Part shown: one piece after another, positions 1-7,609 of the stretch
How the letters are laid out: each line of letters opens with the position of its first letter
Position numbering within the stretch: position 1 is the stretch's first letter
Source of the DNA: Streptomyces galbus
GTDB lineage: Bacteria > Actinomycetota > Actinomycetes > Streptomycetales > Streptomycetaceae
Assembly (NCBI RefSeq): GCF_005280195.1
Contig: NZ_SZPR01000010.1
Span: 245,787-309,786, forward strand
Length of the DNA: 64,000 nucleotides
Direction of reading: 5' to 3'
Translations under genes and position numbers: made by a program
Notes under the pieces: model-generated
Told to the model about the DNA's origin: nothing
The model's input: the letters and a program-made list of their open reading frames with translations, nothing else
Database searches by the model: none

Positions 1-272
1 GGGATGAGCAGCCGCACGGGGCGCGACCGCGGGAGTTCGCGCACGGGCGCATCGCCGGCGGGCGACGCGGGGGCGGCGGCCTGCGGGACGGCCGGGCGGC
101 GGGACGCGGCGGCCGCCGCGCCGGGTGCGTCGACGGCGCGGTCACGGCCGCCGAGCAGGCTCATCGCCACGAGCAGCAGGGCCACGGCGCACAGCACGGT
201 CAGGCCGCCGCGGGACCCCTGGCCGGCCGGTTCGGGCTCGTCGCCGGAGGGGGAAGCGGGAGGGACGGTCAT
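1..272 (-). CDS. Class F sortase, N-terminal part (runs off the window)
   Basis: The first 90 residues of a membrane-anchored enzyme are present; the rest lies beyond base 1. A short cytoplasmic Pro/Ser/Glu-rich head is followed by one hydrophobic segment (about residues 24-40, LTVLCAVALLLVAMSLL), then an Ala/Pro-rich extracytoplasmic linker. The window ends in PVRLLIP, which matches the opening strand of the class F sortase barrel in actinomycetes. The catalytic His, Cys and Arg are not in view. The ATG at 272-270 has an AGAGGTG ribosome site just upstream. It lies 108 bp downstream of a gene whose product has a sortase-substrate layout, and that pairing is the strongest support. The alternative is an unrelated single-pass protein. 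Confidence 0.7.
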   Translation of the reverse strand, partial: MTVPPASPSGDEPEPAGQGSRGGLTVLCAVALLLVAMSLLGGRDRAVDAPGAAAAASRRPAVPQAAAPASPAGDAPVRELPRSRPVRLLI

Positions 273-380
273 CGAGGATCACCTCTGGGCACGGCAGGAG
301 GGGCGGACCGGGCGCGGACGCCGGGCGGCCGCCACACGATGCACCGGTGGCGGCCGCGGCTCTATCGCGTCCGGCATGGA

Positions 381-908
381 TCAGGCCAGGCCGTGGGCCG
401 ACTTCTTGCGGCGCGCGGCGTACAGGCCGGTTCCTGCGAGGGCCAGGACGGCCAGACCGCCCGCGGTCACGGTGGGCGCGGCCAGCGCGCCGCCTCCGGT
501 GTGCATCCCGCCGCGGGGCTTCTCGTGGTCGCCGCTCCAGCCCTCGTTGTCCTTGTCCTTGGTCCAGGAGGAGGACTCGCCGCCCTCGTCCTTGGTCCAG
601 GACGAGCCACCGTGGTCGCTGTCCTTGTCCTTGTAGGTCTCCGGGTCGAACTTCGGGTCGCGGGCGCCGGGGTCGTCCCCCTTCGTCATGGTCAGCGCAC
701 CGCCACCCGTGTGCACACCGCCGTGCGGGCCGTCGTGGCTCCCGCCGCCGTCGTGCTCCTTGGTGGAGGATCCGTGTTCCTTGCTCTCCTTGCTGTACGA
801 GGAGGAGTCGTGGTCCCAGTCACCTCCGGCCGCGAAGGCCGCGGGCGCGGCGACGGCGAGGGACGCCGACGCCACCGCGGTGGCGAGGATGATGCGAACA
901 GAACGCAT
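381..908 (-). CDS. Secreted surface protein, probable sortase substrate with duplicated HTGGGAL motif
   Basis: A 175-residue exported protein. Residues 1-26 form a Sec signal peptide ending in AFA. The mature part is a hydrophilic Ser/Lys/Asp/Gly-rich stalk with two SSWTKD segments. Residues 146-165 are hydrophobic and are followed by the basic cluster RRKK, the motif-helix-basic-tail order of a cell-wall sorting signal. No LPxTG is present. Instead the stretch GG(V/M)HTGGGAL occurs twice, at residues 63-72 and 133-142, and the second copy sits right before the hydrophobic segment. The same-strand gene just downstream looks like a class F sortase, so this is plausibly its substrate. A simple single-pass membrane protein is the alternative. 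Confidence 0.75.
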   Translation of the reverse strand: MRSVRIILATAVASASLAVAAPAAFAAGGDWDHDSSSYSKESKEHGSSTKEHDGGGSHDGPHGGVHTGGGALTMTKGDDPGARDPKFDPETYKDKDSDHGGSSWTKDEGGESSSWTKDKDNEGWSGDHEKPRGGMHTGGGALAAPTVTAGGLAVLALAGTGLYAARRKKSAHGLA

Positions 909-964
909 GTGAGGGTCCTTCCGCCACGACCGGGCAGCTGGCTCTTCGTCAGCTGTACCGACCC

Positions 965-995
965 GGCCCTGACTGAACCACCGTCAGTCAGGGCC
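965..995. repeat. Perfect 12-bp inverted repeat in the 909-1226 gap
   Basis: GGCCCTGACTGA and its exact complement are separated by 7 bases. It lies about 57 bp upstream of the surface-protein start and about 230 bp beyond the end of the lyase gene, both on the minus strand. There is no T-run. It could be an operator or a late terminator. Nothing else is visible in the rest of the 318-bp gap. Confidence 0.55.
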
Positions 996-1226
996 CGGTC
1001 CCGCACCACTCGGGATGCTCAGGCGGGTGAACGCCGCCCCGGCGTGTCGGGCCCGCAACGCGGGGCAACCGGGTGAAACCCCGGGGAGGTGCGCGCCACG
1101 CTTGACGGAGAAGCCGCTGGCGACACGGTTCTGGCTGACGTGGCGTCAGGTCCGGGGTCCCCCGGTCGGCGGAGCCGGCGCACCCGAGGACGCACCCGAG
1201 GACGGCTCCGCCGCCCGGGGAAGCCC

Positions 1227-1988
1227 TCAGGGCGCCCAGGGCTTGAGCATGTCCTTCATGGTGTCCGTGAGGGCGAACTGAAGCAGCGGGCCGTAGGTGA
1301 CCCGGCCGACGCCGAGGCGGCGGAAGCGCTCGAGGTCGTGCTTGACGGGGTGGGCCGTGGAGTTCACCGGGATGCCGACGGCGCCGGTCACGGCGGTCAG
1401 CAGCTCGTCGTCGTCCTGGATGCCCACCGGGTAGACGCTGTCGGCGCCGGCCCGCTCCAGGGCCCGCAGCCGCTCGACCGCCTCGTCGAGGACGCCGGAG
1501 GCGTCCTGCGCGTGCAGGAAGAGGTCGGTGCGCCCGTTCACCCAGACCGGGACGCCCGCGTCGTCGGCCGCCGCGCGCAGACCGGCGACGAAGGCGGCGT
1601 GCTCCTCGGTGCTGCGCACGCGGCCGCCGTCGGAGTGGACGGTGTCCTCGATGTTGAGGCCGACACCGCCGGCCTCGATGAGCCCGGCGACGAGATCGGC
1701 GGGCTTCTGCCCGTACCCCGCCTCCAGGTCCACGGAGACGGGGACGTCGACCGCCGCGATGATCGGTGCGACGGCGGCGATGACCTCCGCGAAGGTCTGC
1801 CCCTCGTGGTCGTCGGCCCCGCGGGAGTCCGCGAGGGGGTGGCTGCCGATGGTCAGCGCGGGGAACCCGGCGGCCACGGCGGTCCGCGCGGACCAGACGT
1901 CCCAGACGGTCGGCAGGACGAGCGGCCGGTGCTGGGCGTGCAGGTCCTTGAGGCGTTGAGCGCGCTCAACGGTGGTGTGGAGATCCAT
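1227..1988 (-). CDS. Isocitrate lyase / PEP mutase superfamily protein
   Basis: A 253-residue TIM-barrel protein of the phosphoenolpyruvate mutase/isocitrate lyase superfamily, whose members make or break C-C or C-P bonds beside a carboxylate using Mg2+. The fold signature is visible: PTVWDVWSA near residue 26, the metal-site stretch VDLEAGYG (D87, E89) and NIEDT (E114, D115). The isocitrate lyase KKCGH loop is absent, so it is not a true glyoxylate-cycle lyase; carboxyphosphonoenolpyruvate mutase-like or 2-methylisocitrate lyase-like activity fits the short length. It stands alone on the minus strand with no phosphonate genes nearby, so the substrate is unknown. Confidence 0.85.
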   Translation of the reverse strand: MDLHTTVERAQRLKDLHAQHRPLVLPTVWDVWSARTAVAAGFPALTIGSHPLADSRGADDHEGQTFAEVIAAVAPIIAAVDVPVSVDLEAGYGQKPADLVAGLIEAGGVGLNIEDTVHSDGGRVRSTEEHAAFVAGLRAAADDAGVPVWVNGRTDLFLHAQDASGVLDEAVERLRALERAGADSVYPVGIQDDDELLTAVTGAVGIPVNSTAHPVKHDLERFRRLGVGRVTYGPLLQFALTDTMKDMLKPWAP

Positions 1989-2066
1989 ACGGGGAACGCT
2001 ACCCCCGGAGCGCCGACGACCGGGCGGGCCACCGCGGTTGACGACCGGCCGGCCCGGCGCGGCGGG

Positions 2067-3035
2067 TCACTCCCCCAGCAGTTCCGCGAACCGCGCCGCG
2101 TCCACGTTGCCGCCCGAGGCGATCACGCCGATCCTGCACGGGCGGGGGGCGACGCGGTCGGACAGGAGGGCGGCCAGGGCGCTCGCGCCGCTGGGTTCGA
2201 GGACGATCTTCAGGCGTTCGAAGGCGAACCGCATGGCGTGGACGATCTCCTCGTCCGAGACCACCACGACGTCGTCGACCAGGCGCTGGTTCAGGGCGAA
2301 CGTGATCTCGCCCGGCGTCGCCACGGCCTGTCCGTCGGCGATGGTGCGCGGTACGGGGATGACCACCCGCTCGCCGCTCGCGAGGGAGCGCCGGGTGTCG
2401 TCGCCCGCCTCCGGTTCGACGCCGATGACCCGGACGCCGGGGTGCAGCGCCTTGGCCGCGGTGGCGCTGCCCGCGATCAGGCCGCCGCCGCCGACCGGCA
2501 CGAGGAGCACGTCGAGGCCGCCGGTGTCCTCCAACAGCTCCAGCGCGGCGGTGCCTTGTCCCGCGATGACGTGCGGGTGGTCGTACGGCGGGATCAGCGC
2601 GAGGCCCCGGTCCCTGGCCAGGGCCTCCCCCAGCGCGGTGCGGTCCTCGGTGTAGCGGTCGTAGGTGACGATCTCCGCGCCGTATCCGGCGGTCGCCTCG
2701 CGCTTGGAGCGGGGCGCGTCCTCGGGCATCAGGATGACGGCGGTGGTGCCGAGCTCGCGGGCGGCGAGGGCGGTGGCCTGGGCGTGGTTGCCGGAGGAGT
2801 ACGCGGCGACGCCCTGGGCCAGTTGTGCGGGAGTGAGCTGTGCGACGGCGTTGTAGGCGCCGCGGAACTTGAAGGCGCCGATCCGCTGGAAGTTCTCGCA
2901 CTTGACGAAGACCTCGGCGCCGACCCGCTCGTCGAGGGTGCGGGAGGTGAGGACGGGGGTGCGGTGCGCGATGCCCCGCAGGCGGGCGGCGGCCCCGCGG
3001 ACGTCGTCGAAGGATACGGGCGGTACGGCGGCCAT
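2067..3035 (-). CDS. PLP-dependent threonine/serine dehydratase (or serine racemase-like)
   Basis: A 322-residue fold-type II PLP enzyme that would deaminate Thr or Ser to the 2-oxo acid. FKFRGA carries the Schiff-base lysine (K56), SGNHAQ (81-86) binds the substrate carboxylate, GGGG (182-185) cradles the phosphate, and ASGGN lies near the C-terminus. There is no ACT-type regulatory domain, so it is the short catabolic form; serine racemases and hydroxyaspartate dehydratases share this architecture. The ATG at 3035 has AAGAGGA upstream, which favours it over longer readings of the frame. It starts 11 bp after a YheO-type regulator gene, so the two form an operon and the regulator probably controls this enzyme. 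Confidence 0.9.
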   Translation of the reverse strand: MAAVPPVSFDDVRGAAARLRGIAHRTPVLTSRTLDERVGAEVFVKCENFQRIGAFKFRGAYNAVAQLTPAQLAQGVAAYSSGNHAQATALAARELGTTAVILMPEDAPRSKREATAGYGAEIVTYDRYTEDRTALGEALARDRGLALIPPYDHPHVIAGQGTAALELLEDTGGLDVLLVPVGGGGLIAGSATAAKALHPGVRVIGVEPEAGDDTRRSLASGERVVIPVPRTIADGQAVATPGEITFALNQRLVDDVVVVSDEEIVHAMRFAFERLKIVLEPSGASALAALLSDRVAPRPCRIGVIASGGNVDAARFAELLGE

Positions 3036-3046
3036 GGCGTGTCCTC

Positions 3047-3691
3047 TTACTTCGTGTAGTTGTAGACGGTGGCCCGGGACACCCCGAGCAGGTCGGCGAT
3101 GGTCTGTGCCGCGTCCCGCTGGTCGAACCAGCCGTCGTGGTGCAGCCGGCGCACCAGCGCCCGCTTGTCGGCGCGGCTCAACGAGCGTGGGGTGGCTGCG
3201 CGTTCGGCCGACAGCGCCTCGACGGCCTGGCGCAGCTCGCGGGCGTTGCGGTCGCGCAGGGTCTCCGGGGGCTGGGCGGGGTGGCCGGTGTCGGTGGCGA
3301 CGAGCTGGGACAGGGCGAGGGTCACCGGGGACAGCACGGAGACGTCGAGGTTCAGGCACAGGGCGGCGACGTACCGCCCCTCGGTGTTCTTGATGCCGAT
3401 GGACGTGCTCTTCACGGGGCGTCCGTCGGGGAACCGGTTGGGGTAGTTCTGCAGCACGCCGGGGTAGTCCGGGTCGGCGATGCGGGCCAGTCCCAGTTCG
3501 GTCACGGAGTCGCCGACCTGCCGGCCGGAGAGGTTGTTCTCGATCACCCGGATCGCGTGCCGCGGGTCGCGCAGATCGTGCAGCACGACCTCGCACAGGC
3601 CCGGGAACATCCGCCCCAGCGCGACGGCGATCTTCTCGGCCTCCCGCACCAGGTGCTCGTCGGCTCCGCCGCGGTCCTGCGGTGCGTCCAT
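3047..3691 (-). CDS. YheO/DauR-type transcriptional regulator (PAS-like + HTH)
   Basis: A 214-residue one-component regulator. Residues 15-125 form the YheO-like PAS domain (VVLHDL near the start, then SIGIKN and the GRYVAALCLNLD strand). The C-terminal 50 residues form the matching HTH, with the ending ADLLGVSRATVYNYTK. In related proteins such as DauR the N-terminal domain senses an amino-acid-type ligand. I chose the ATG at 3691, preceded by AGGGG with 8-base spacing, over the GTG at 3709. It is upstream of and almost abutting the PLP dehydratase, so substrate-controlled expression of that enzyme is likely. Its own promoter region carries an unusual array of 7-bp repeats. Confidence 0.85.
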   Translation of the reverse strand: MDAPQDRGGADEHLVREAEKIAVALGRMFPGLCEVVLHDLRDPRHAIRVIENNLSGRQVGDSVTELGLARIADPDYPGVLQNYPNRFPDGRPVKSTSIGIKNTEGRYVAALCLNLDVSVLSPVTLALSQLVATDTGHPAQPPETLRDRNARELRQAVEALSAERAATPRSLSRADKRALVRRLHHDGWFDQRDAAQTIADLLGVSRATVYNYTK

Positions 3692-3701
3692 ACGGCCGGC
3701 C

Positions 3702-3736
3702 CCTGTCACCTGTCACCTGTCACTGGTCACGTGTCA
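3702..3736. repeat. Five-unit 7-bp repeat array (CCTGTCA-type)
   Basis: Three perfect CCTGTCA copies (3702-3708, 3709-3715, 3716-3722) are followed in phase by CTGGTCA and CGTGTCA. The array abuts the start of the YheO-type regulator and overlaps its GTG option at 3709. This fits multiple binding of a small DNA-binding protein, possibly autoregulation; a slippage-prone simple repeat is the alternative. Confidence 0.55.
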
Positions 3737-3776
3737 CCGTCCGGACGTCCTCAGCGGCCGCGTCCGACGGCATTCT

Positions 3777-3800
3777 TGGACTACGCGTCCACTTCTGGAC
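3777..3800. promoter_or_regulatory. Alternating TGGAC / GTCCA half-sites
   Basis: TGGAC (3777-3781), GTCCA (3787-3791) and TGGAC (3796-3800) make two overlapping inverted repeats with 5- and 4-base spacers. They lie in the 448-bp gap 3692-4139 between the regulator and the divergent MMPL gene. The spacing resembles an operator, but no binding protein can be named. Confidence 0.35.
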
Positions 3801-4045
3801 TGGAAGCCTAAGCCGGGCCGCGGGCCCGTGTCCAGACCCGTCGCGATTCGGTCGTCGAGGACCGTCCGGGGACGCGAGGGCGGGGCGTTGACAAGCCGTC
3901 AGGAGGGCCCGCCCCGCCCCGGCCGGGGCACAGGGCCCGGCCGTGCGGCCCCGCCGACGTGCGTGGCGCATCGTCGCGCCTCCCCGGGGTCGTGGGGCGG
4001 AGGGATCTTGCCGCGCCACTACGATGTGAGCCTCAGCAAACGATG

Positions 4046-4073
4046 CGACCGGCCCTCAGGCGTGGGCCGGTCG
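4046..4073. promoter_or_regulatory. 10-bp perfect hairpin in the leader of the MMPL gene
   Basis: CGACCGGCCC pairs exactly with GGGCCGGTCG around an 8-base loop, about 65 bp before the MMPL start. There is no U-tract. It may be an operator or a leader hairpin affecting expression of the exporter. Confidence 0.4.
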
Positions 4074-4139
4074 AGGTCGCCGGTGCCAGGGTCCGCTCCC
4101 CGGGTTGCGGTGATCTTCCTGTCCAGGAGGACCTTCCGC

Positions 4140-6311
4140 ATGTTCCGACGTATTGGCAACACAGTCGTCCGACATCCCGTCTGGACGATCGTGGCCTGGC
4201 TGATCGCCGCGGTGGCGATCGTGGCCACGGCTCCCTCACTGCCGTCGAGCAGTGACGAGAGCAGCTTCCTGCCGAAGAGTTACGAGTCCATCAAGGCGGC
4301 GGACGTGCAGCAGAAGGCGTTCCCCAGCGCCTTCACCCCGTCCGCCATCGCGCTCTACCAGCGCACCGACGGCGGCAAGCTCACCGCCGCCGACCAGCAG
4401 GACGTGGCCCGGATCACGTCCGAGCTGGGCAAGAAGCACATCGACCAGGTGCAGCGGGTGATCCCCGGCCAGCCGTCCAAGGACGGCAGGTACGCCCTCA
4501 CCCTGGTGCAGATGGACAGCAAGAACGCCGGTCAGCCCAAGCAGGCCGACGCGGCGAAGGAACTCCGGGACGACGTCAAGGCGCTCACCAAGGGCACCCG
4601 GCTGGAGGCCAAGCTCGGCGGTTCGGCGGCGCAGGCCCTCGACCAGCAGGACTCCTCCAAACGGGGCGAGGCACTCATCGGCATCGGCACGTTCGTGATC
4701 ATCCTGGTCACCCTGCTGATCATCTTCCGGGCGCCGATCCTGGCCGTGCTGCCGCTCATCCTGATCGGCCTGGTGTCCGCCATCGCCAACGGGCTGATCG
4801 CGTACGCCACCAAGCTGTTCGACCTCCAGGCCAACAGCTCCGTGTCGTCGATCCTCATCGTCGTGCTGTTCGGCGTGGGGACGGACTACTTCCTGTTCCT
4901 GATGTTCCGTTACCGCGAACGCCTGCGGGCCGGTGACGAACCCAAGCAGGCCATGATCAACGCGGTCGCCCGGGTCGGTGAGGCCATCGCCTCCGCGGCC
5001 GGCGCCGTCATCATCGCCTTCTTCGCGCTGGTGCTGTCCACGCTCGGCTTCCTCAAGCAGATGGGACCGGCCCTGGCCATCGCGGTCTCCGTCACCCTGA
5101 TCGCGGGCCTGACGCTGATCCCGGCCGTGGTCTCGCTCATCGGGCCGAAGGTCTTCTGGCCGTCCAAGTCCTGGCAGAGGGAACCGGAGAACGCCCGCTT
5201 CGCCGCGCTCGGCCGCGGGGTGCAGCGCCGCCCGGCGCTGACCACCGCGCTCTCCGGCATCGTGCTGCTGGTGCTGTCCCTCGGCACGCTCGGCTTCAAC
5301 GCCACCTTCGACCTGGCGTCGGGCTCCATGCCGAAGACCAAGGAGTCCATGGTCGTCCAGGACGAGATGCAGAAGGCGTACTCGGCGGGCGCCGCCGCAC
5401 CCACCGACGTCTACCTCAGCAGCACCGACGGCAAGCCGCTCGACAAGGCCGGCTTCGACGCGTACGCCCGCAAGCTGGGCTCCGTGGACGGCGTGGCCAG
5501 CGCCAGGCTGAGCCAGCTCAACAAGGGTGGCACCACGGCCGACTTCACCGTCACCCTCAAGTACGAGGCGTCCACGGACAAGGCCATCGACACCGTGGGC
5601 GAGGTGCGCGACGTCGCCCACGCCGACGCGCCCGAGGGCACCGAGGCGCTGGTGGGCGGCATGTCCTCGATCTACAAGGACATCGACGCGGCCGTCAACC
5701 ACGACTACCGCACGGTCTTCCCCGTCGCCGCCCTGCTGATCATGCTCATCCTGGGCCTGCTGCTGCGCAGTGTCGTCGCCCCCTGGTACCTGATCGCCTC
5801 GGTGGGCCTCGGCTTCGGCGCGACGCTCGGCGCCACCGTGTGGATCTTCCAGAACGGCCAGGGGCACCCGGGGCTGATGTTCATGCTCCCGGTGATCATG
5901 TATCTGTTCGTGGTGGCCATCGGCACGGACTACAACATCCTGATGATCGCCCGGCTCCGCGAGGAGGCCCGCGAGGGCCGCGACCCGCGCGAGGCGGCCG
6001 GCATGGCCCTGCGGCACGCCGGTCCCACCGTCGCGGCGGCCGGCTTCATCCTGGCGGCCACCTTCGCCACGATGATGCTGGCGGGCAACTCCCTGCTCAC
6101 CGAGATGGGCTTCGCGGTGTCCTTCGGCATCGCGATCGCCGCGTTCGTCATGGCGATGTTCTTCACGCCGAGCCTGACCGCGCTGATCGGCCACGCCGCC
6201 TGGTGGCCGGGCCACGCCGACCGCGCACCGGCGGGGACGCACGGCGCGGACCGGGCCGTGACCGCGGGCGAGGAGGAAGCCGCGCACGACCCGGCGGGCC
6301 GACGCGGCTAG
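4140..6311 (+). CDS. MMPL-family RND transporter
   Basis: A 723-residue export protein of the MMPL/YdfJ branch of the RND superfamily, which moves lipids or hydrophobic compounds across the membrane using the proton gradient. Two homologous halves are visible: a helix near residues 13-33, a large extracytoplasmic loop to about 180, five helices (about 180-340 with GVGTDYFLFL), a second soluble loop (about 390-525) and a final five-helix block with AIGTDYNILM. The short tail is acidic and Ala-rich. The start is set by AGGAGG 9 bases before the ATG at 4140; the frame stays open far upstream but without coding character. No partner gene adjoins it, so the substrate is unknown. Confidence 0.92.
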   Translation: MFRRIGNTVVRHPVWTIVAWLIAAVAIVATAPSLPSSSDESSFLPKSYESIKAADVQQKAFPSAFTPSAIALYQRTDGGKLTAADQQDVARITSELGKKHIDQVQRVIPGQPSKDGRYALTLVQMDSKNAGQPKQADAAKELRDDVKALTKGTRLEAKLGGSAAQALDQQDSSKRGEALIGIGTFVIILVTLLIIFRAPILAVLPLILIGLVSAIANGLIAYATKLFDLQANSSVSSILIVVLFGVGTDYFLFLMFRYRERLRAGDEPKQAMINAVARVGEAIASAAGAVIIAFFALVLSTLGFLKQMGPALAIAVSVTLIAGLTLIPAVVSLIGPKVFWPSKSWQREPENARFAALGRGVQRRPALTTALSGIVLLVLSLGTLGFNATFDLASGSMPKTKESMVVQDEMQKAYSAGAAAPTDVYLSSTDGKPLDKAGFDAYARKLGSVDGVASARLSQLNKGGTTADFTVTLKYEASTDKAIDTVGEVRDVAHADAPEGTEALVGGMSSIYKDIDAAVNHDYRTVFPVAALLIMLILGLLLRSVVAPWYLIASVGLGFGATLGATVWIFQNGQGHPGLMFMLPVIMYLFVVAIGTDYNILMIARLREEAREGRDPREAAGMALRHAGPTVAAAGFILAATFATMMLAGNSLLTEMGFAVSFGIAIAAFVMAMFFTPSLTALIGHAAWWPGHADRAPAGTHGADRAVTAGEEEAAHDPAGRRG

Positions 6312-6389
6312 GGGGTTCCGTCCGGATCAGTCGGTCGTCGGTCCGGGAGTGCCGTCGAGTGATGCGCAGGGGGCGCGGATCGAGCCGTC

Positions 6390-6599
6390 TCTCCCGGACC
6401 GGACGCCGCAGCGGGGTGGCCGCCGGCGTGACCACCGGCCGTCCGGCGTCGCCGGCCGTGATGGACAGCACCGGCGCGTCCAGGTCGCCGGGTCCGCCGG
6501 AGGCCTGGACGTGGTGTGCGGCGACCGCCTGGGGGAAGCCGACGACAACGCCGCGAGGCGCGGTGCCAGGCGCCGCCGGCCCGGCCTGATCGACGAGAC
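6390..6599 (-). pseudogene. Possible remnant of a minus-strand coding region
   Basis: The gap 6312-6617 holds no intact gene. One minus-strand frame reads as credible protein for about 50 codons (for example VVVGFPQAVAAHHV and DAPVLSITAGDAG) with third positions almost all G or C, then dissolves into Arg/Pro-rich shadow. No start with a ribosome site is seen. I do not recognise the family. It may be a decayed gene fragment or chance. Confidence 0.25.
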
Positions 6600-6605
6600 A
6601 CCCCC

Positions 6606-6611
6606 TAGCAT
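6606..6611 (+). promoter_or_regulatory. TAGCAT -10 box for a leaderless transcript
   Basis: TAGCAT ends 6 bases before the ATG at 6618 and no ribosome site intervenes. That is the usual layout for leaderless mRNA in Streptomyces. Confidence 0.45.
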
Positions 6612-6617
6612 CACCGC

Positions 6618-7262
<645 letters not shown>

Positions 7263-7289
7263 GTGTGGTCCCTAGACGTCGCACAGGGA

Positions 7290-7320
7290 AGGTCCGCCGG
7301 GCGGTGCGCCCGGCGGACCT
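7290..7320. terminator. Bidirectional hairpin terminator
   Basis: A 14-bp perfect stem (arm AGGTCCGCCGGGCG) with a 3-base GTG loop lies between the convergent genes ending at 7262 (+) and 7344 (-). There is no U-tract, as is common in high-GC actinomycetes. Confidence 0.8.
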
Positions 7321-7343
7321 CTCCTCTGTGCTGCCGGCCTGCC

Positions 7344-7517
7344 CTACGGCAGGAAGATGGCCAGCAGTACGGCGATGACCACCACCAGCACGAGCACCAG
7401 CCACACGGGCTTCGTCCGCCGACGAGGTGAGTCTTCGGGCCCACCTCCCCGGGGCCGGTCCTCCGGCAGGGTCGCGTCATCCGGGCGGTCCCGTGTGTAG
7501 AAATCACCGTCGGCCAT
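7344..7517 (-). CDS. Small single-helix membrane protein (57 aa)
   Basis: A short gene whose start, ribosome site and stop are all clear. The ATG at 7517 is preceded by GGAGGGAG. The first 33 residues are hydrophilic and charged (Asp, Arg, Pro), then a basic RRRTK precedes one hydrophobic segment (VWLVLVLVVVIAVLLAIFLP) that ends at the stop. This gives a membrane peptide with its tail inside. Codon use matches its neighbours. Homologues of this size are common beside transporters, but I cannot give a function. It precedes the 14-TM exporter on the same strand with a 26-bp gap... reading direction places it downstream of that exporter, so it may be co-transcribed with it. Confidence 0.75.
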   Translation of the reverse strand: MADGDFYTRDRPDDATLPEDRPRGGGPEDSPRRRTKPVWLVLVLVVVIAVLLAIFLP

Positions 7518-7609
7518 GTCTGACTCCCTCCGTCGCGCTCCGAGTGCCCCTCCCGGGCCTGGTCACGCACGATGCGGATGATCCATGGGACGGGTCGCGG
7601 GAGCGCTCC

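Noticed and set aside
4..1281. Several long plus-strand open frames over the first 1.3 kb
   Set aside because: They are Arg/Pro/Ala-rich and oppose the minus-strand signal peptide and sortase genes, which have correct codon bias and ribosome sites.
1089..3059. 656-codon plus-strand open frame
   Set aside because: It is an antisense shadow across the lyase and dehydratase genes, rich in Val-Gly-Asp-Gly, with no family resemblance.
4100..6311. MMPL start much farther upstream (frame open from 3480)
   Set aside because: Upstream codons are Arg/Ser/Pro-rich and the AGGAGG before 4140 with a following membrane helix marks the true start.
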